From positions 1-64,000 of the forward strand of contig NZ_JXJT01000005.1 of NCBI RefSeq assembly GCF_002441885.1: DNA of 64,000 bases, read 5' to 3'. This DNA comes from Pseudolactococcus chungangensis CAU 28 = DSM 22330 (GTDB taxonomy: Bacteria; Bacillota; Bacilli; Lactobacillales; Streptococcaceae). This document shows positions 16,894 to 25,834 of this stretch, in pieces (within the stretch, counting starts at the first letter, position 1; every line of letters begins with the position of its first letter). Made by a program: the position numbers and the translations under genes. The notes under the pieces were generated by a model that worked only from the letters and a program-made list of their open reading frames with translations, was not told the origin of the DNA and searched no databases.

Positions 16894-17853
16894 ATGAAAA
16901 AAGTAAAATATGGTATCGTATCTACAGCACAAGTTGTACCTAGATTTATAGAAGGTGTTCGTTTAACAGATAACGGCGAAGTTGCTGCGATTTCAAGTCG
17001 TAGTCTTGAAACAGCGCAAGCATTTGCGACGGCATATAACATCCCGAAAGCCTATGGTAGTCACGCTGAACTTTATGCAGATTCAGAGCTGGATGTTATC
17101 TATATTGCGACTTATAATAAAGGACATTTTCCAGAAGCCAAGCAAGCCTTGTTGGCAGGCAAAAATGTCTTGCTAGAAAAACCGTTTACGTTGACTTTAG
17201 CTGAGGCAGAAGAACTTTTTGAGCTAGCGCGTGAGAAAAATTTATTTTTAATGGAGGCACAAAAATCAGTCTTTTTACCTGTCACACAGCTCGTCAAAGA
17301 AGTCATACAATCAAATGAAATCGGTGATATTTTATCAGTTGATAGTGTAACGGCCTATGCTAGTATTGACCACATCAGTTGGTTCAATGACCTTAAAGCT
17401 GGTGGAGGTACAGTTCATTTCATGTTGCCTTATGCGATAAGTTATTTGCAATATATTTTCGATGCCCAAATCACAGATTTTTCAGGCATTGCCGATATGG
17501 TAAATGGTGAATCAGACACACAAGCCAAAGTCTTGTTAAAACTTGACAACGGCGTTCTAGTAAACATCTTTTTGACGACTAAAGTAGCCTTGGATAAAGT
17601 CATGACGATTCAGGGAACAAAAGGAAGACTCATTATTCCGGAATTTTGGCGTGCTAAAACAGCAACCGTTAGATTTGCGGATGGTGGTATCAAACGGCAA
17701 CTTAATGCTGATTTTGAAAGTGATTTTGTCTATGAAGTTCAGCATGTGAATGAGCTCATCCTTTCAGGGGAACTTCTTAGTTCTAAAATGACAGCAGACA
17801 TGACCTTGACTGGTGTGAAGATTATGGATAGTCTCTATCAATCTTGGCAGTGA
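16894..17853 (+). CDS. Gfo/Idh/MocA family oxidoreductase
   Basis: This 319-residue NAD(P)-dependent dehydrogenase has an N-terminal Rossmann fold (GIVSTAQVVPRFIEG near residue 7), the family signature LEKPFTL with EKP at residues 95-97, and a C-terminal alpha/beta domain. Substrates of the family are usually sugars, inositols or related polyols; the one used here cannot be told from sequence. It is monocistronic, closed by the 17883-17910 hairpin. It has no ribosome binding site and probably starts on a leaderless or very short-leader mRNA. Confidence 0.9.
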   Translation: MKKVKYGIVSTAQVVPRFIEGVRLTDNGEVAAISSRSLETAQAFATAYNIPKAYGSHAELYADSELDVIYIATYNKGHFPEAKQALLAGKNVLLEKPFTLTLAEAEELFELAREKNLFLMEAQKSVFLPVTQLVKEVIQSNEIGDILSVDSVTAYASIDHISWFNDLKAGGGTVHFMLPYAISYLQYIFDAQITDFSGIADMVNGESDTQAKVLLKLDNGVLVNIFLTTKVALDKVMTIQGTKGRLIIPEFWRAKTATVRFADGGIKRQLNADFESDFVYEVQHVNELILSGELLSSKMTADMTLTGVKIMDSLYQSWQ

Positions 17854-17882
17854 GACAACATGACCTCGACACAATTATGTTT

Positions 17883-17914
17883 AAAGATCTGTGAGCACTC
17901 ACAGATCTTTTTCG
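17883..17914 (+). terminator. Strong terminator before coiA
   Basis: A perfect 13-bp stem (AAAGATCTGTGAG with its complement, two-base loop, 17883-17910) is followed by a T-run. Confidence 0.9.
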
Positions 17915-17918
17915 TATA
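17911..17918 (+). promoter_or_regulatory. Possible ComX (sigma X) box before coiA
   Basis: TTCGTATA, preceded by T-rich sequence, matches the streptococcal/lactococcal competence box TACGAATA at six of eight positions. It ends 20 bases before the coiA start. coiA is a late competence gene in related species. Confidence 0.4.
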
Positions 17919-17937
17919 AGTATAGTAAGAGGTGAGT

Positions 17938-18909
17938 ATGTTAGTCGCACTAAACGAAACAGAAAAAGTCGTTAATTTATTAGAACTCAGCACAACAGAT
18001 TTAGCAGACCTAGCAAAACAATTTTTGCGTTGTCCTGCCTGTAAAAGTCAGGTACGTTTCAAAAATGGTCGCATTAAAATACCTCATTTTGCTCATGTGA
18101 GTTTGGCAACTTGTCAGTATTATTCAGAAAATGAAAGTCTGCAACACCTAACCCTGAAAAAACGTTTATATCACTGGTTTAAGCAGACCGAACAAGTTGA
18201 AATTGAACATTTTTTACCAGAATTACAGCAAACACCTGACTTGCTGGTCAATAAAACTCTTGCGATTGAAATTCAATGTAGTCACTTATCTATTCAACGG
18301 TTACGCGAGCGGACAGAAATGTATCGGGCACATGGTTATACTGTCCTCTGGCTCATGGGGAAAGATTTATGGCTAGATGAGAATGTGACGGAACTCAAGC
18401 GACAATTACTCTATCTAACGCAAAATGCTGGTTTTTATTATTGGGAGTTGGACTTGCAGCGTGAGAAGCTGCGCCTAAAATATTTATGCCATGAAGACTT
18501 GACAGGACGTTTGCATCATTTGCAACGTGAATTTGACTTTGATTCAGGAAGATTACTTCAAATGCTTCGAACACCATTTGCGTCAACATCAGAAAAAATG
18601 ACAGTCCAGTTATCACAAGATATTCGAACATTTATTACACGGCAATTGTATTATCAGAGTCCCAAGTGGTTAAAAATTCAGGAAAAGTATTACCAGAATG
18701 GTCAAAATTTAATGACAGTCAAAGATTTCCCGATTAAGGTTTATCCGATTGGCTTAAATGTCTTAACTCGCCAATTCGATGGCGTTATCAAGCCTGAGTT
18801 TTGTCAAGTGACAAATGATGTTAGTGTTTATTACAACCATTTCATAGCTTATCAGCAGGATGAAACGGTCTATCCGCCTGGATTTTATGCTAAAGTTGCG
18901 AAAGAATGA
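17938..18909 (+). CDS. coiA: Competence protein CoiA
   Basis: CoiA is needed for recombination of incoming DNA during transformation and is found only in naturally competent Firmicutes or their relatives. The 323-residue protein begins with a zinc-ribbon-like part (RCPACKSQVRFKNGR, with FAH after it, cysteines at residues 32 and 35). A nuclease-like core follows with TPDLLVNKTLAIEIQCS, a PD-(D/E)xK-like pattern. The ATG at 17938 follows AGAGG at five bases; an in-frame GTG at 17932 overlaps that site. The gene is intact, which hints that the competence machinery may be retained. Confidence 0.9.
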   Translation: MLVALNETEKVVNLLELSTTDLADLAKQFLRCPACKSQVRFKNGRIKIPHFAHVSLATCQYYSENESLQHLTLKKRLYHWFKQTEQVEIEHFLPELQQTPDLLVNKTLAIEIQCSHLSIQRLRERTEMYRAHGYTVLWLMGKDLWLDENVTELKRQLLYLTQNAGFYYWELDLQREKLRLKYLCHEDLTGRLHHLQREFDFDSGRLLQMLRTPFASTSEKMTVQLSQDIRTFITRQLYYQSPKWLKIQEKYYQNGQNLMTVKDFPIKVYPIGLNVLTRQFDGVIKPEFCQVTNDVSVYYNHFIAYQQDETVYPPGFYAKVAKE

Positions 18910-18998
18910 GAGACGTGAAGTGAGGGTTAGAGGGTTTTGAGTTTGTAAAAGGTAAAGGCCGTTATAGTTTTTTGATAAGGCGAGCAGGTATTGTTTGA

Positions 18999-19007
18999 TG
19001 TTATACT
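18999..19007 (+). promoter_or_regulatory. Extended -10 of mmuPM
   Basis: TGtTATACT lies 118 bases before the mmuP start. A half-site TATAGTT at 18963-18969 resembles one arm of streptococcal methionine-regulator boxes, but the other arm is poor. Confidence 0.4.
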
Positions 19008-19124
19008 AGGAAAATGCAATGCTTGTCATGAGTGGACGAATCAGATTACTTTTAATTTGCATCATGATAAAGTGTTATTTAATAAACTTAGCGTGGCTAT
19101 CAAACAAAAAAGGAGACCTCATTA

Positions 19125-20516
19125 ATGAAGAACGAAAACCATTTTATGAGAAAAATGAGTAGCAAGCATTTGGTGACACTTTCATTAGGTGGAGTCATTG
19201 GCACTGGGATTTTTCTGAGTTCTGGCTATTTAATTCAGGAAGCAGGTGCAATTGGCACGATTATTGCTTATATGGTGGGTGGCGCTCTTGCGACGCTTGT
19301 CATGATGTGCTTAGGTGAGCTATCTGTACAGCATCCTGATACATCTTCACTGCATATGTATGCATCAAAGTATATTCATCCTAGCATTGGTTTTACCGTA
19401 GCTTGGTTATATTGGTTGACTTGGACGGTGGCATTAGGATCGCAATTTATCACCATGGGGATTACGCTGCAAAAATGGTTTCCACAGATTCCAATTTGGA
19501 TTTGGTGTGCAATTTTTTCTGGTATAATTTTGCTATTAAATGTTTTAGATGTCAAGATTTTCTCTGTCAGTGAGTTTTGGTTATCCTTAATTAAAGTTGC
19601 CGCACTTGGTATATTTGTCATTCTAGGTATAACAGCTATTACAGGTATACTACCTGTTCATGCGAGCAGTGCCCCTCTATTTCACAATTTAACAACTAAT
19701 GGTCTGTTTCCGCATGGCTTTGGCGCTGTTTTTATTGTGTTATTATCTGCAAATTTTGCCTTTAGTGGGACTGAGTTGATAGGGGTTGCTGCTGGTGAGA
19801 CTAGCGATCCTGAGAAAAACATTCCCAAAGCCATTAAAAGAACTTTATTTTTATTAGTGACCTTATTCATCGGGACAATTGTTGTCATTGGTGCCTTGAT
19901 TCCAGCTAACTCGAAGGCCCTGACTGAAAGTCCTTTTGTTATCATCTTACAAAACTTAGGGATTCCTTTTGCTAGTGATATTATGAATTTTATTATTTTC
20001 ATTGCCATTCTTTCAGGTGCTAATTCTGGGCTCTATGCTGCCAGCCGGATGCTTTGGTCACTCGCAGAAGATGGTACCTTACCCAAAACATTTTCCCGGC
20101 TGTCTAAGCACGGCCTACCAGTCAATGGACTTATCCTAACACTTGCGGGTGGTTTACTGTCTTTATTCTCAAGTATTTACGCTGAGGATACAGTTTATTT
20201 AGCTCTTGTATCTATATCTGGTTTTGCTGTGGTAGCCGTATGGTTGTCCATTGGTGTCAGTCAATTGCGTTTTAGACAAGTATTTGTTAAGCAACATCAA
20301 TTGACTGAACTTAAATATCGGACACCAGGTTATCCGCTTGTCCCTTGGTTGGTGATTATACTATGCTCTATTTCATTGATTGGTATTTATTTTGACCCCA
20401 ATCAACGGATTGCCTTATATTTTGGCATCCCTTTTACAGTTTTAACAACTCTCGTTTATCAATTATTTTATCGGAAACAAAAAAGGAGTAGCTATGACAT
20501 TTCAACAGTGGATTAA
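19125..20516 (+). CDS. mmuP: Amino acid permease, probably S-methylmethionine transporter
   Basis: This 463-residue APC-superfamily permease has about twelve hydrophobic segments. The N-terminal GGVIGTGIFLSSG is the substrate-binding turn of the family, and FAFSGTELIGVAAGE is the conserved sixth-helix region. Its gene overlaps mmuM by 23 bases, so the pair would import S-methylmethionine and use it to methylate homocysteine. The start has AAAGGAG at the proper distance. The specificity is inferred from the mmuM partner; a general amino acid permease is the alternative. Confidence 0.88.
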   Translation: MKNENHFMRKMSSKHLVTLSLGGVIGTGIFLSSGYLIQEAGAIGTIIAYMVGGALATLVMMCLGELSVQHPDTSSLHMYASKYIHPSIGFTVAWLYWLTWTVALGSQFITMGITLQKWFPQIPIWIWCAIFSGIILLLNVLDVKIFSVSEFWLSLIKVAALGIFVILGITAITGILPVHASSAPLFHNLTTNGLFPHGFGAVFIVLLSANFAFSGTELIGVAAGETSDPEKNIPKAIKRTLFLLVTLFIGTIVVIGALIPANSKALTESPFVIILQNLGIPFASDIMNFIIFIAILSGANSGLYAASRMLWSLAEDGTLPKTFSRLSKHGLPVNGLILTLAGGLLSLFSSIYAEDTVYLALVSISGFAVVAVWLSIGVSQLRFRQVFVKQHQLTELKYRTPGYPLVPWLVIILCSISLIGIYFDPNQRIALYFGIPFTVLTTLVYQLFYRKQKRSSYDISTVD

Positions 20517-21411
20517 TGAACAAGATATCGTTATTCTTGATGGTTCCATGTCTCGTCTACTTGAAGAACAAGGACTTGAGATAAACCACCGCTTGTGGAC
20601 TGCTTTGGCTCTAGTTGAACAACCAGAGGCTATCTACCAAGTCCACAAGCAATATTTTGATGCAGGCGCTAATGTTGCTATTACTGCCAGCTATCAGGCA
20701 ACTGTGAAAAGTTTTGAAGATGTCGGTTATTCAGAAAAACAGGCGATTGCCTACATTGAACGAAGTGTTACCTTGGCTAAAAAAGCCAAGCAAGATTCGA
20801 AAGGCGGGCAAGCTAAATGGATTGCGGGCTCTATCGGTCCCTATGGTGCTTACCTATCTGATGGGTCGGAGTATACAGGTGCTTATCAAATCTCAGACTA
20901 TGAGTTGAAAGACTTTCATGAGGAGAGAATTAAGGCCTTAATCGCTTCTGGAGTGGATGTTCTAGCTATTGAGACTATTCCGAGACTGGACGAGTTGCGC
21001 GTGATTTTAAACATCATTGCGGTTATTAACTTTCCTGTTTGGGTGAGCATCTCCTTAAAAGACACCGCGCATTTGGCAAATGGTGATAGCTTGGCGGATT
21101 TTCAGCAGCTTGTTGAGCAAGATCAGAATGTCATTGCCTATGGGATTAATTGCGTCAGCCCTCAGCTAGTGGCACCAGTCATTGAAAATTTGTCTGTGGC
21201 AGCGACTAAACCACTAGTCGCCTACCCAAATTCAGGTGCCATCTTTGATGCTGTTACTAAAACTTGGTCAGAAGAAATTAGTGTTGAACAGGTCTTCTCC
21301 ACAGACGCTAGGTGCTGGCACCAAAAGGGTGCTAAGTTAATTGGTGGTTGCTGTTGTTCGACAGAACATGACATTGCGAGATTAGCAAGAACATTTGATC
21401 AAGCCAAATAA
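20494..21411 (+). CDS. mmuM: Homocysteine S-methyltransferase
   Basis: MmuM transfers a methyl group from S-methylmethionine (or S-adenosylmethionine) to homocysteine, making methionine. The 305-residue protein has the zinc-binding cysteines GINC (about residue 218) and GGCC near its end (about residue 286), and the family segment AGSIGPYGAYLSDGSEYTG. The ATG lies inside the end of mmuP with AAAGGAG upstream, indicating coupled translation. A terminator follows at 21422-21447. Confidence 0.93.
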   Translation: MTFQQWINEQDIVILDGSMSRLLEEQGLEINHRLWTALALVEQPEAIYQVHKQYFDAGANVAITASYQATVKSFEDVGYSEKQAIAYIERSVTLAKKAKQDSKGGQAKWIAGSIGPYGAYLSDGSEYTGAYQISDYELKDFHEERIKALIASGVDVLAIETIPRLDELRVILNIIAVINFPVWVSISLKDTAHLANGDSLADFQQLVEQDQNVIAYGINCVSPQLVAPVIENLSVAATKPLVAYPNSGAIFDAVTKTWSEEISVEQVFSTDARCWHQKGAKLIGGCCCSTEHDIARLARTFDQAK

Positions 21412-21421
21412 TATGAACTCA

Positions 21422-21447
21422 CAGTGTCCAATTGGGCGCTGTTTTTT
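21422..21447 (+). terminator. Terminator of mmuPM
   Basis: CAGTGTCC pairs with GGGCGCTG through two G-T pairs, and a six-T run follows. Confidence 0.65.
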
Positions 21448-21482
21448 GTTAGCGCACTAAAAAAAGCTGTGACGGTGAATCT

Positions 21483-21509
21483 CATACTATTTTATGATAA
21501 AATAGTATG
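21483..21509 (+). promoter_or_regulatory. 27-bp palindrome over the pepF extended -10
   Basis: CATACTATTTTA and its perfect complement flank the three bases TGA. The sequence TGaTAAAAT (21495-21503), an extended -10, is part of the palindrome, so a protein binding here would block the pepF promoter. Confidence 0.5.
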
Positions 21510-21559
21510 GAATATGCGTCTGATATGAGGTCGCTAGATAAGACAAGATAGGAGTTAAA

Positions 21560-23356
21560 ATGGTAAAAAAACGTGAGGCAATCGCAGAAAACTATAAATG
21601 GGATTTGACCACAATTTTCGCGACAGATGAGGCTTTTGAGTTGGAACTCGCAGATGCTTCAACTGCACTAGATGATGCTAGGGCATTAGCGGGGACTTTG
21701 ACAGATTCTGCTGAAAATTTATTAGCAGTCACTGAAACAGAATTGGCGCTCATGCAACGGGTAGAAAAGCTTTATGTCTATGCATCAATGAAGAATGACC
21801 AAGATACAATGGTTAGCCTTTATCAAGAATATCAAGCTAAAGTGACGGCACTATATGCTAAATTCAATGAAGTTTTTGCCTTTTATGAACCTGAATTCAT
21901 GACTTTGTCGCAGGAAACATTTGCCCAGTTTGTTATTGACCAACCTAAATTACAGACCTATGGTCATTTTTTTGAGCAGTTATTTGACAGAAAAGCACAT
22001 GTTTTGTCAAGTGCGGAAGAGGCTTTGTTGGCAGGAGCATCAGAGATTTTTGGGGCGGGGGCTGAGACTTTTGAAATCTTAGATAATGCGGATATTGTTT
22101 TTCCAACGATTACAGATATGCAAGGTCAGGAAGTTCAGCTATCACACGGTAACTACATTTCATTTATGGAATCATCGAACCGTGACGTTAGAAAAGCAGC
22201 CTACCAAGCGCTTTATAGCATTTACGAACAATATCAGCATACCTATGCTAAGACTTTACAAACTAATGTTAAAGTCCATAATTTTACGGCGAAAACGCGT
22301 CATTATCAATCAGCGCGTGAGGCGGCACTGTCGAGCAATCATATCCCGGAATCAGTTTATGATACCTTAGTTCAAGCAGTCAATGAACATCTACCTTTAC
22401 TTCATCGTTATATTAACCTGCGTGCTGATATCCTTAAAATTGATGACCTTAAAATGTATGATGTCTACGCACCCTTGTCAACGACAAATTATAAATTTAC
22501 CTATGAAGAAGCAGTTGTTAAAACTCAGGAAACGCTTGCGATTTTTGGAACAGATTATTTGGAAAAGGTTAAACGCAGCTTTAAAGAAAATTGGATTGAT
22601 GTCCAAGAGAATAAAGGTAAACGCTCGGGGGCATATTCTGGCGGTTCATACGACACCAATCCCTTCATGCTACTTAATTGGCAAGATACACTAGATAATC
22701 TTTTTACCTTGGTGCATGAGATGGGTCACAGCATGCACAGTAGCTTTACCCGTGAAAGTCAACCCTATGTCTACGGTGATTATAGCATTTTTCTTGCTGA
22801 AATTGCGTCGACAACTAATGAAAACATCCTCACAGAAACTTTGCTCAATGACGTTGAAGATGAAGAGACGCGTTTCGCGGTGCTCAACCACTTTTTGGAT
22901 GGTTTTAGAGGCACTGTCTTTAGACAAACGCAGTTCGCTGAGTTCGAGCATGCCATTCATGAGGCGGATGCTGCGGGAACGGTCTTAACCAGCGAGTTCT
23001 TGAATCAACTGTATGCTGAATTGAACGAAAAATATTATGGTTTAGTAGCAAGTAACAATCCAGAAATTCAGTATGAGTGGGCAAGAATTCCGCATTTCTA
23101 TTATAATTACTATGTTTTCCAATATGCGACAGGCTTTGCAGCTGCGTCTGCTTTAGCAGATAAAATCGTGAATGGTACTGAGCAAGATAAGACAGACTAT
23201 TTAAATTACTTGCGTGCGGGTTCATCAGACTATCCGCTAGATGTCATCGCAAAAGCAGGTGTTGATATGACGTCATCTGATTATCTTAATGCTGCCTTTG
23301 CAGTTTTTGAAAAACGATTGACAGAGTTAGAAGTATTGGTGGCGAAACATGGTTAA
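21560..23356 (+). CDS. pepF: Oligoendopeptidase F
   Basis: PepF is a cytoplasmic M3-family zinc peptidase that cuts peptides of roughly 7-17 residues and serves peptide use and turnover. The 598 residues match the lactococcal enzyme length. The zinc motif HEMGH is at residues 386-390, with the third ligand in the following ASTTNE region. TAGGAG precedes the ATG. The stop overlaps the methyltransferase gene by 8 bases, and prsA follows. I recall coiA-pepF-methyltransferase-prsA as a lactococcal order; here mmuPM is inserted in it. Confidence 0.96.
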   Translation: MVKKREAIAENYKWDLTTIFATDEAFELELADASTALDDARALAGTLTDSAENLLAVTETELALMQRVEKLYVYASMKNDQDTMVSLYQEYQAKVTALYAKFNEVFAFYEPEFMTLSQETFAQFVIDQPKLQTYGHFFEQLFDRKAHVLSSAEEALLAGASEIFGAGAETFEILDNADIVFPTITDMQGQEVQLSHGNYISFMESSNRDVRKAAYQALYSIYEQYQHTYAKTLQTNVKVHNFTAKTRHYQSAREAALSSNHIPESVYDTLVQAVNEHLPLLHRYINLRADILKIDDLKMYDVYAPLSTTNYKFTYEEAVVKTQETLAIFGTDYLEKVKRSFKENWIDVQENKGKRSGAYSGGSYDTNPFMLLNWQDTLDNLFTLVHEMGHSMHSSFTRESQPYVYGDYSIFLAEIASTTNENILTETLLNDVEDEETRFAVLNHFLDGFRGTVFRQTQFAEFEHAIHEADAAGTVLTSEFLNQLYAELNEKYYGLVASNNPEIQYEWARIPHFYYNYYVFQYATGFAAASALADKIVNGTEQDKTDYLNYLRAGSSDYPLDVIAKAGVDMTSSDYLNAAFAVFEKRLTELEVLVAKHG

Positions 23357-24053
23357 GAGTTACAACGAATATTCCAATCATAATATGCGCAGACCTATCG
23401 TCAAGCCTGAAATTGTTGCCTTGATGCGAGGGGAGCAAAAAGCTTTGACAGGCTTTTTAGCAGATGTTGAGGCTTTTGCGCACGCTGAAAATATTCCTGT
23501 TATTCCGCATGAAACGGTGGTTTACTTTCAATTTTTGTTACAGACGCTGCAACCGAAAAAAATCCTAGAAATTGGGACAGCGATTGGATTTTCTGCACTG
23601 TTAATGGCGCAAGCATCACCTGATGCTTCTATTACGACCATTGAGCGCAATCCTGAGATGGCAACTCTGGCACGAGAAAACTTAGCTAAATATGATTTGG
23701 CTCAGCAAATTGAGGTAATTGAGGGCGATGCGATTGATGTGTTGACGAATTTGCCAGGTGGTTATGATTTTGCTTTTATGGACTCGGCTAAGTCGAAATA
23801 TATTGTTTTCTTACCTGAGATTTTGAACCGCTTGTCTGTCGGTGGTATTGTCGTGATTGATGATGTTTTTCAAGGTGGTGATGTGGCAAAGCCTATTGAA
23901 GAGGTCAAGCGTAATCAGCGCGGGATCTATCGTGGGCTGCATCGGCTATTTGATGCGACCTTGACACATCCAGATTTGACAGCTACTCTTGTGCCATTAG
24001 GTGATGGCCTATTGATGATTCGAAAGCATGCTGAAAAGATCAATTTAGTTTAA
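23349..24053 (+). CDS. O-methyltransferase (SAM dependent)
   Basis: This 234-residue class I methyltransferase of the catechol-O-methyltransferase-like family has the SAM motif [16 protein letters not shown] (about residues 78-93), an acidic TTIERNPE after the second strand, and a metal-ligand-like VVIDDV further on. It begins inside the pepF stop region, so both are translated from one message. Members act on small phenols or modified tRNA (TrmR-like enzymes methylate hydroxyuridine at the wobble base). TrmR is a plausible role, but it cannot be confirmed here. Confidence 0.88.
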   Translation: MVKSYNEYSNHNMRRPIVKPEIVALMRGEQKALTGFLADVEAFAHAENIPVIPHETVVYFQFLLQTLQPKKILEIGTAIGFSALLMAQASPDASITTIERNPEMATLARENLAKYDLAQQIEVIEGDAIDVLTNLPGGYDFAFMDSAKSKYIVFLPEILNRLSVGGIVVIDDVFQGGDVAKPIEEVKRNQRGIYRGLHRLFDATLTHPDLTATLVPLGDGLLMIRKHAEKINLV

Positions 24054-24076
24054 TTTAAGGTTTCTATCAGAAATTG

Positions 24077-24085
24077 TGGTATAAT
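24077..24085 (+). promoter_or_regulatory. Extended -10 of prsA
   Basis: TGgTATAAT is a consensus extended -10. The start of transcription should fall near 24092, at the base of a hairpin. Confidence 0.6.
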
Positions 24086-24093
24086 GATGGAGG

Positions 24094-24117
24094 TTGTTAA
24101 GGTTTGATCCTTAACAA
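24094..24117 (+). other. 5' leader hairpin of prsA
   Basis: TTGTTAAGG (24094-24102) pairs perfectly with CCTTAACAA (24109-24117) around a six-base loop. It lies almost exactly at the 5' end of the predicted transcript and may protect the mRNA. Confidence 0.5.
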
Positions 24118-24139
24118 AATGAAACAGTATCACCAGGAT

Positions 24140-25075
24140 ATGAAAGGTAAAATTATTTTGAATTTAAAGAAAATTGGTTTGATCGCTGTAACAGGAGTTG
24201 CTGCTGTGACACTTGCAGCTTGTGGTCAAGATGGTGCAAATTCTGATATCGTAACGATGAAAGGTGACACGATTCGTGTGTCTGACCTTTATAAAGAGGC
24301 AAAACAATATCCATCGACCGGCACAGCAACTTTGTTGCAAAACATGACATTTAACAAAATTTTTGAAAAAGAATTTGGTAAGAAAGTCTCTGAAAAAGAT
24401 GTGAACAAAGAGTTTGATACTCAAAAAACATCACTTGGTTCAAATTTTGCAAGTGCTTTACAACAAGCTGGTTATACGGAAGCGTCTTATAAAGATTCTA
24501 TCCGCTCACAACTTTTGTTAAAAGAAGTCGTCACAAGCAAAATTAAGTTCACAGATGCTGAATACAAGGCAGCATTTGAAACGTATCATCCAACCGTTGA
24601 AACTTACATTTTACCAGAAACGACAGAAGATGCTGCTAAAAAATTAGTTGAAGATGCTAAAAATGATGCAGGTGCATTTGATAAGTCTGCGAAAGAGAAG
24701 AAAGCTGAGATGAAATTTGATTCATCTAATGCGCAAATTCCAGAAGAAGTTAAAACTGCAGCATTCAAGTTAAAAGATGGCGAAGTATCTGCAGAACCAA
24801 TCTCTGTTACGAATGCCCAAACAGGTACAAAGTCTTTTTATGTTGTTAAAATGATTAAAAACGCTGATAAAGGGACTGACTGGAAAAAATATAAGAAAGA
24901 ACTCAAACAAATCATCACAACAAATAAGCAAAACGACGCAACATTTGTTAATGGTATCATTGCTAGTTATTTGAAAGACTATAACGTTAAGGTAAAACCA
25001 ACTGAGTTTTCAAATATCTTTTCATCTTATGAGGCTGCTGTGACTGGTAGCTCATCATCTTCTAAATCAAAATAA
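24140..25075 (+). CDS. prsA: Foldase lipoprotein PrsA (PmpA-like)
   Basis: This is an exported lipoprotein that helps secreted proteins fold at the membrane surface. A signal peptide ends in the lipobox TLAAC, whose cysteine would be lipidated. The N-terminal SurA-like region (ITMKGD-type start, here IVTMKGDTIRVSDLYKEA) is clear, while the central part is only a degenerate parvulin domain, as in the lactococcal PmpA. The start is ambiguous: ATG 24140 is used here, but TTG 24158 with AAAGG nine bases upstream gives a more usual signal peptide, and the TTG at 24104 lies in the hairpin. Confidence 0.9.
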   Translation: MKGKIILNLKKIGLIAVTGVAAVTLAACGQDGANSDIVTMKGDTIRVSDLYKEAKQYPSTGTATLLQNMTFNKIFEKEFGKKVSEKDVNKEFDTQKTSLGSNFASALQQAGYTEASYKDSIRSQLLLKEVVTSKIKFTDAEYKAAFETYHPTVETYILPETTEDAAKKLVEDAKNDAGAFDKSAKEKKAEMKFDSSNAQIPEEVKTAAFKLKDGEVSAEPISVTNAQTGTKSFYVVKMIKNADKGTDWKKYKKELKQIITTNKQNDATFVNGIIASYLKDYNVKVKPTEFSNIFSSYEAAVTGSSSSSKSK

Positions 25076-25084
25076 AATAATCAA

Positions 25085-25275
25085 GTGATACAGAGAGACA
25101 GCGGTGGTGAGAGCTGTCATACTTGGTAAGTGCTTATTATCCTTTTGTCCGCAGGATAGAGGACAGCAGAGACTCCTGCTCTATCAAACAACTTGAGACG
25201 ATACTTTATCGTGAATGAGGGTGGTACCGCGTTTAAGCGCCCCTTGCTTACGGTGGAGTATTTTCTTGATTTATT
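25085..25275 (+). promoter_or_regulatory. T-box leader (probably alanine)
   Basis: AGGGTGGTACCGCG (25218-25231) is the T-box core that pairs with the end of uncharged tRNA. Upstream is a structured region with a GACAGC/GCTGTC stem (25097-25102 with 25113-25118). A GCT at 25132-25134 could be the alanine specifier, in keeping with alaS downstream. The usual strong terminator is not obvious after the core; only a U-rich stretch is seen. Confidence 0.8.
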
Positions 25276-25308
25276 GTTAAAAAAATCACAATATTTGGGA
25301 GGTGTTGA

Positions 25309-25809
25309 ATGTCTCAGTATCAAATCAAACAAAAATTTTGGTCGCTTGGTGGTAAATTTAAGATTAAGGATAATGCAGGTAACTTGGCTTATCATGTCCA
25401 AGGGAGCTTTATGAAAATTCCAAAACAGTTTACGATTACAAAACCTGATGGGACGCTAGTATCTCACATCAAAAAAGTGATGTTTCAAATTTTGCCAAAA
25501 TTTGATGTGACCTTAGCAGATGGCTCTCGTTTCCAGATTAGGAAAGAGTTTACGATTTTTAAACCCCGTTATCGAATTGAACATTTTGGTTTGGAAATTC
25601 AAGGAAATTTCTGGGATATGGATTTTGAACTGCAACATAACGGTGTGCCAGTGGCACACATTTCGCAAGAGTGGTTTAAAATTAATTCAACTTATCATAT
25701 TGATGTCTATGATGATCAGTATGCGGATGCTGTTATTTCCTTAGTTATCGCTATTGATTATGTTAAAGCACAGCAAGCTGTAGCCTCATCGGCATCTTCC
25801 AGCAATTAA
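25309..25809 (+). CDS. LURP-one-related/YxjI family protein
   Basis: This 166-residue protein belongs to the LURP-one-related (DUF567/YxjI) fold, a closed beta-barrel around a hydrophobic helix related to tubby and phospholipid scramblases. The sequence shows the repeated pattern of paired strands (YQIKQKFWSLGGKFKIKD, then similar units), and the C-terminal helix region VISLVIAIDYVKA. GGGAGG precedes the ATG. It lies between the T-box and alaS, so it would be induced when alanyl-tRNA is uncharged. The function of bacterial members is unknown. Confidence 0.8.
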   Translation: MSQYQIKQKFWSLGGKFKIKDNAGNLAYHVQGSFMKIPKQFTITKPDGTLVSHIKKVMFQILPKFDVTLADGSRFQIRKEFTIFKPRYRIEHFGLEIQGNFWDMDFELQHNGVPVAHISQEWFKINSTYHIDVYDDQYADAVISLVIAIDYVKAQQAVASSASSSN

Positions 25810-25834
25810 AAATAGAAAGAAAATATAACCTCAC

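Noticed and set aside
18963-18977. Methionine-regulator box before mmuP
   Set aside because: Only one arm, TATAGTT, is present; the opposite arm is poor, so it is noted only as a half-site.
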